Below, piece after piece: positions 58,750 through 64,000 of a stretch of 64,000 bases of DNA (positions are counted from its first letter, which is position 1; every line of letters begins with the position of its first letter). A program made the translations under genes and the position numbers. The stretch is from Tiliqua scincoides (lineage: Eukaryota; Chordata; Lepidosauria; Squamata; Scincidae), in NCBI RefSeq assembly GCF_035046505.1, contig NC_089823.1:37124388-37188387 (forward strand). The letters are read 5' to 3'. The notes under the pieces are model-generated. The model worked only from the letters and a program-made list of their open reading frames with translations. It had not been told where the DNA came from and ran no database searches.

Positions 58750-59415
58750 CAAGAGCCTTTTAAAACAAAAGCAATTCAGGCAGTGAATATCCATGCTCCA
58801 TTTCTCTAGATCCCCCTCATCCATCCTTGACCATTATAAAGATGTTTCTGTAAAAAGAGCATTCCCCTGACTCTTTATCAACCTGATTCTTTCAGTGATG
58901 CCACAATCTCGGGTCGGTGACATCACAATCTATCATTAAAGAAAGGTTTATAGATGCAAGCCAGTTTGTGAATGAGATAGCAGGTGCAGGCTGATAAGGA
59001 AGGAGAAAGCTGTTGTTTAAGCATAAACAACTTGGTAACTGCTAAGCAACCTTAATGGAAAGATAAATGCAGGAGTACTTAATTCACTTGCAGACATATC
59101 TTGGGATGGATTGCAAAACCACCTGGGCAAAAACAGCGGTAAAGGTAGAGGTGTTACTTTGTGAACTAAATTTTTTTGGGAGGGGGGAAACTGAACTCAG
59201 ATTTATTTTCTTAATTCTGAAAAAAATGATCACACCTTTGCATGAAAAGCCCAAGGCAGTCTAGAAAAGAAAAGAAAAAATCTTTAGGAAACATTATCTG
59301 AAAAGAAATGCAAAATAAATACAAGCCAATAATAAAAGACAGCAGCAAGTAATTCAGAAAGAAGACCCAAGGCCATTAAAAAAAAATATAACAAACATCT
59401 GGCAGGCGAAAGGTA
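58750..59415. other. Stretch without recognised features
   Basis: AT-rich, unrecognised. Confidence 0.4.
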
Positions 59416-59426
59416 CGGGACAAAAT

Positions 59427-59866
59427 CAGAGCTATTCAAACTGGGGCGTTGTGACGCTCCAGCCTAACAGTCCTGGACTCTGCCCCCTTAAGGGGCGGGG
59501 GCAGGGGGAAGGCAGCAGCGCAATCCCCAGGATTGCTAAGGGGGATTGCAGGGACTAGGATGCACTCATCAGTCCCTGCAGCAGCCTGTCAGGGGTGCGG
59601 GGAGCCTTGCTCCCCGACATTCCAAAAGTGGAACAATCTGCAAAACCGAAAGTGGAGTGTGATCGCTCCACTTTCACTTTTAGAAGGCTGGGGAGCCCTG
59701 CAGAAACTTGCACAGGACTCCCTGTACCCCCGACAGGCTGTTGCAGGCACTGATGAGTGCATCCCAGTCCCTACAGCCCCCCTTCCCCCACCCCCACTGC
59801 CTCCGTCCCCTCCCCTGCAAGGACTTACTGCAGTCCTCAAACTCCCTGAGAGTTTGAAAACAGCAG
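59427..59866. mobile_element. Long-palindrome hAT element, 440 bp
   Basis: The ends CAGAGCTATTCAAACTGG and GAGAGTTTGAAAACAGCAG have flanks GACAAAAT (59419-59426) and GACAAAAA (59867-59874), 7 of 8 matching. Inside, GGACTAGGATGCACTCATCA pairs with TGATGAGTGCATCCCAGTCC and CCACTTTCGGTT-type arms meet near 59650. Related in design to 32422-32783. Confidence 0.8.
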
Positions 59867-60059
59867 GACAAAAAGATCTTCAGATTCTTCTAAAATGGTA
59901 TGGGGTGGTGGCAGGGAGTTCAAAAGAGTTGGAGCTTGGAGAATGTCTCCTAGTACATTCAAAGCAACTGAACTTCAGGTGCTGATGTGACACACAAGAG
60001 GGTCTCTGCAGTTGATCCAAGTGGGCAGGCAGCTCATGTGGAAGAAGGTGGTTCTTTAA

Positions 60060-60800
60060 ATACTGAGCCATTTTGGGCTTACAGGGTCATAATCAGCACT
60101 TTGAAGTGGGCCTGGAAACAGACCAGAAGCCAGTGGATCTGGCATCCAAAAGGAATCATATGCTCCCAGAAACCTGCTCTGGTCAAAATCTTAGCTGCAG
60201 GAGTTTGAACCAGCTGAAGTTTCTGGACACTTTCAAAGGCAAAGGCACATGAAGTGCAATGTAGTCCTCCAAGCTTCATGGCACAAAGACACATGGGACT
60301 GCAACCGGATCTTTGTTTCCTAGAAACAGTCATCATTGGTGCAGCAGTCTTCTCATCTGGGCAAAGGCATTCCTAGCCACAGCTGTCACCTGGGCATTTG
60401 GGAGCAAGGACAGACCCAGGAGCAAGTAGTTGGATTAAGCCTCCATTTGTTTGCCCCCACTGAGTCATCAGGACAACAGTTCTGCATTTCCACAGCTTCC
60501 CTGGCCTAAGATGGAACAGAAAAACAGAACTGTGGGTCATCTGCATTTGGATGTCTCTGTACTCCAAGTCTCTGACTGTCTCTCCCAGTGCATTCTTGGA
60601 GATGTAAAATAATATTGGGGGAGGGGCAGAGCAGCATAAGTCCAGATGTCAAGGAGTACTTGCCCAGCACTAGTTTTTGGAAAAATCCCTCCCAGGATGG
60701 GAACCACCATAAAAGCCCCATCCCAGCCAGGTGGTGCAATAGGGTATCATGATCAAAGGTACTGAAAACTCCTGAGAAGTCTAGCAGAACCAACAGGGGC
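60060..60800 (-). mobile_element. L2-type LINE fragment
   Basis: Antisense remnants of RT and the C-terminal region in the expected order (RT near 60800, C-terminal part near 60100). The 3' UTR is missing. Confidence 0.75.
60079..60793 (-). pseudogene. L2 reverse transcriptase remnant
   Basis: The 60506-60793 part reads LLDFSGVFSTFDHDTLLHHL, then LVLGKYSLTSG and NADDPQFCFS. The RT core is expected as LDLSAAFDT.DHD and YADDTQL, so the catalytic box has decayed (NADD for YADD). The 60079-60336 part ends IHWLLVCFQAHFKVLIMTL, the HWLPV..R..FK.L....KALNG segment of the L2 C-terminus. The pieces are in different frames with a gap between. No host function. Confidence 0.7.
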
Positions 60801-60924
60801 TCATTGTTTTCTTGTTCCTGCTATAAACCAGAGTCCAGACCTCAAATCAGGCTGGAAAACAGGTATAGCTTTGCATTTTTGAGACCCACTGATTGAAATA
60901 GACATGACTGAACAATGGACTTCA

Positions 60925-61048
60925 GGCTGCAGTCCTATGCATGTTCACTTGGTAGTCAGGCTGCAATCCTATAACACTTACCTGGGAGTATGTCCTGTTG
61001 AACTCACTGGATTTGCATTGGAGTAGACATGCCTAGGATTGCACTTTC
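60925..61048. repeat. Palindromic elements, one and a half copies
   Basis: GGCTGCAGTCCTATGCATGT starts a first copy; at 60958 a second starts (GGCTGCAATCCTATAACACT) and closes with GTAGACATGCCTAGGATTGC. Confidence 0.55.
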
Positions 61049-61388
61049 AGTTCTATTGCACTGTGAGATTTACTATTGAGTAAAATTACCCCAGGATCAG
61101 GCAGCGCAAGCAACTTAACAGTGCCTGGGCTGTGCTCCCCCTCCCTTCTAAGATTCTAGCTGAACACAGATTATGTGATGGAAAGGCACATGGGACTCAC
61201 ACAGGGAGGTTCACAAAAGTACTACAGAGATGCAGAGGGAGAATTTTAGCAGTGTTCTTTCAAAGCTCGGCTATGCATTTCCTGTTCTCGAGAGATAAAA
61301 TGCTGATTTCCTTAAGGCCACTTGTCTGCTTGAGAATCTTCAGCAAGCAAGCCCAAAGGGGAAAAACACCTGGAAGAATTGTGCAGTC

Positions 61389-61390
<2 letters not shown>

Positions 61391-61423
<33 letters not shown>
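61391..61423. repeat. (CT)n microsatellite
   Basis: About 16 CT units. Confidence 0.95.
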
Positions 61424-61427
<4 letters not shown>

Positions 61428-63035
61428 ATAAAATTAAACACTGCAACTAGTCAGGATGACCATCCAATAATGTAGGTGGTTTTATTTGCTTAATTAGAAG
61501 CTGTCAATGCCTGGATTTTCCCAGGCTCTTTTTGAAGTTCTGTTTTTGTTCGTCTCATGTTTTCAAGCCCCTTGTCATAAGGGTGTCTGAATAAATAGGA
61601 TAAAATGAAATCATATTTTAAGGAGAGATGAAGAACTACAGAAAGGGGGGAGAATTATGTAAATTACTCATCAATCAGGCATGAAAGTCATTGACTGAGG
61701 CACCTTCCCTCTGGAACTGAGGGAAGAAAAAAAATGGGAGAACATATGAGCTTGGAAGCCTTGTCAGTCCAAAGACAGAGAGCAGTGAATTCATTAGCAA
61801 GTAACCAACACCCCAGGGAGCAAGTAGCCATTCTTCTGGGTAAAGCTACAGTGTGACCTAATGTCATGTAGTGACTAAGGGGCTGGCCCATGAATCAAGT
61901 GGTCCCAAGTCCAATCTTGTCTCTGCACATGTCTCTTGTCTCATTGAGTGTGCACAAAAATGCAGTGGGAGGGTGCATGAGACTGAGCATGCTGGCAAGT
62001 CGTGCCCAGTGGCTGCATTTCAAAGCCCAGTCCCCAGCTCTCCCCATGGAGAGAGCATTTGTTTATGCAGAGAAACTGTCTGTGGGCAGACTGGGGAGTG
62101 TGGTGGTGAGGGTGGAACATGCTGGAACACTCATGCTACCTCCCCCACCGTGTGCAACTTTAAGCACAATTAATATCTGAAGAGGACTTATGAGTCTTCG
62201 CATAGACAAGCATTTTGAATACTCAGAAATGCTTATAAATTTTATTATGAAGAATTATTTGAAGTGAGAGGCCTCTCAAAGTACGTAAATTTTGATTTGC
62301 TGATTGGCTGATTTGAGATGAAGCAGAGCTGCTATTGACAACTTTTGTTCTCAAAATATATTCTGGTACCTGAGAACCTCGGAGAACTTCTGGCATGTGC
62401 AGAGCGTCTTGTTTCCCATTCAAAGGAATCTTTTCTTCTTTGCTATTCTCAAAGAAGACTATCTAAGGTCAGGGGGCTTCAGAAAGGGAGCTATTCTCAG
62501 AGCTATTTCCACTTGGTCCTGTGAAGAAGCAGGATTTACTTTAATGTGGATCTTGTTTGGGTGGTTGTCTGTGCAATAGAATCCCTTCAAGGTGGCTGCA
62601 TTAAGCTGAGAGCCAGCCAGACATGCATAAAACATGTCTTATGAAAAATGACACATATCTGAGGTTGACGTCTGAAAAACGCCAGCATTTCCTATTGGGA
62701 TAAGTAAATAAGTAACACCGATGACAGACACTCCAACAGACAGCTAGCATGTACACGGCAGTAAAAATGCACCCAGCCCTTTAATGTGCTACTTGCATGC
62801 TATGAAAGCCTACTCATGCCCACCAACAGCAAAAACTGCTTAACGGGAAATGTTTCTGCATGGAATTGCCTGATTTGGACAGCCAATCAAGAGGACAACG
62901 TTCTACCCCCTCAGCTTGTAACATTCGTGTCTGGTTGGATACCTGCTCATGCACTGGTGAGGCAAAGCTGGTGAACCTATTTTGCAAAATGATGGGATGT
63001 GAAAGCTGTATCTGCTTTGGAATAAATTCTGAATG
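61424..63035. other. Mostly unrecognised stretch
   Basis: 61858-61960 may hold a plus-strand CORE-SINE head (TGTCATGTAGTGACTAAGG, then CCCAAGTCCAATCTTGTCTC), weakly. Otherwise nothing recognised. Confidence 0.3.
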
Positions 63036-63044
63036 GTGGGGGAA

Positions 63045-63125
63045 GGAATGTAGGTCAGTGGTAGAGCATCTCTTTCGCATACACCAATTCTTGGATTCAA
63101 TCCTTGGCATTTGCAGGTAGATGCT
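63045..63125 (+). mobile_element. tRNA-derived SINE head
   Basis: TAGGTCAGTGGTAGAGCATC (A box) and TTGGATTCAATCCTTGGC (B box), same family as 28270 and 49160. It is cut off near 63130, where the LTR fossil begins. Confidence 0.7.
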
Positions 63126-63134
63126 GCAGGTAGG

Positions 63135-63670
63135 TGTAATGGAAGATCAGAAGATCATCAGGTGGATGCTGTGGTGTTGACAGCGATTCCATGTTTTGAC
63201 AGCTGGTTGACAGCTCTGGGAAGGGCAGGGCTGGCTCCACAGCTGTAATCAATCAAGGCCAATGGGACTCTGATGGACACCTGAGCTTCATTTGACCTTG
63301 ATGGGACTTTGAATGGACATGGACTGAAGAGATGGCTCAGCTGAGCCTAATTTGGACTTAACAAGGGTAAGGGCAAGGTAGCTCACAGCTGAGTTGCATT
63401 TTGGATTATGAGACATCCAAGGATAAAAGGCAGCTTCAGAAGGACCAAAGGCTACCCTGACCGAGAGGGAGATGCTACCTGATCCAGAGGAGACCTGGAC
63501 CCGGACCCGGACCGGACCCGGACTCTAACTTTTGCCTGCTGCACTTGTGAGTTTAACAAGGGAAGCTAATTAGCCTTAAGCGGGCACAAGGCCCAGTGGA
63601 TTGGGATTTGGCAGAACAGTAGGACAGTGCGACCTGCAGGTCTGAAACCACGATGAGCCACTGCCAGTCA
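63135..63670 (+). mobile_element. Solo LTR fossil related to 19140-19813
   Basis: Starts TGTAATGGAAGATCAGAAGA and has a TATA-like GGATAAAAGG (about 63420). It matches the 19 kb LTR over the first 300 bp or so and then diverges, with a local CCGGAC repeat (63496-63525). GTAGG occurs just before it (63130-63134) and at 63673-63677, a possible duplication. Right end uncertain. No internal region seen before the window ends. Confidence 0.6.
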
Positions 63671-63677
63671 GTGTAGG

Positions 63678-64000
63678 TAGTAAATAGAGATGGACCAATG
63701 GTCTGAATATAAGGGAGCCATATGTACTTGAACCACTTGATCTAACCTTGTCTTTTGCACAGGTCCTCTCAGTTCACACAGTGCTGTCATGAGGATTAGT
63801 GTCACCCAATATGCCAATGATGTCACCCCCATGGCCCCACCCCTTCCGTTCTCACCCTGGCCCTGTCCTCTCATGCAAACAGGGCTGGTTTTGCAGACCA
63901 GCTGCTCACTGTTGTTCTCCCAGGCCAACCAACTGCCATGGTGCTTCCGGCCCGACTGGCTTGCAGCGCAAGTCATTTGGGTGTCAATCCCCCGTGCTGT
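63678..64000. other. Stretch without recognised features
   Basis: Nothing recognised up to the window edge. Confidence 0.4.

Noticed and set aside
63045-63125. tRNA gene
   Set aside because: A and B box resemblance only; no cloverleaf, and the sequence recurs as a SINE at 28270 and 49160.

Overview
This window looks like an intergenic or intronic stretch of a squamate reptile (lizard-type) genome. I could not support a single intact host protein-coding gene. The squamate call rests on the repeats: 5S rRNA-derived SINEs, one of them resembling the 5S-Sauria head; tRNA-headed and CORE/MIR-like SINEs; CR1- and L2-type LINE fragments; many non-autonomous hAT elements; and a few GC-rich solo LTRs. 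I cannot name the species. Nearly every open frame of 60 to 220 codons here is chance or sits in a repeat.

Layout. 1-14 kb: a 5S-SINE at each end (58-207, 11622-11761), a 470-bp hAT element at 1185-1654 with a perfect 8-bp target duplication, several palindromic elements with GCCCAATCCTA-type ends, a CORE-SINE, and one unexplained open frame on the minus strand near 3.1-3.5 kb. 14-24 kb: a hAT element (14618-14981), a candidate conserved enhancer-like stretch (15060-15400), a second hAT (18810-20241) that carries an LTR fossil inside it, and a LINE inserted with a 5' inversion (22620-23483). 24-48 kb: hAT, palindromic, SINE, L2 and LTR-like fossils, including a solo LTR (43580-44106) inside a CR1-like repeat. 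48-64 kb: a LINE 3' piece (49208-49927) inside a tRNA-derived SINE, a strong CTCF-like site (51919-51935), two copies of a small palindromic hAT element, a well preserved CR1-like 3' end (55512-55965), the best 5S-SINE (56754-56893), a CR1 tail, L2 reverse-transcriptase remains (60060-60800) and a further LTR fossil.

The most informative thread links five loci. Three 5S-SINEs and two LINE copies all end in the same 34-nt tail. The tail contains a 5-bp stem capped by a TTCG loop, stops at the same base (GCCAAC) in every copy, and has no poly-A. In the LINE the tail overlaps the ORF stop codon, so the 3' UTR is only 25 nt. This fits a LINE/SINE partnership with stringent 3'-end recognition. Perfect target duplications (10 bp and 12 bp) flank both LINE copies, and the first is a twin-priming inversion.

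Limits: family names are from memory of typical sequences, not from a search. Boundaries without target duplications are approximate, and unannotated stretches may still hold old repeats or conserved non-coding elements.
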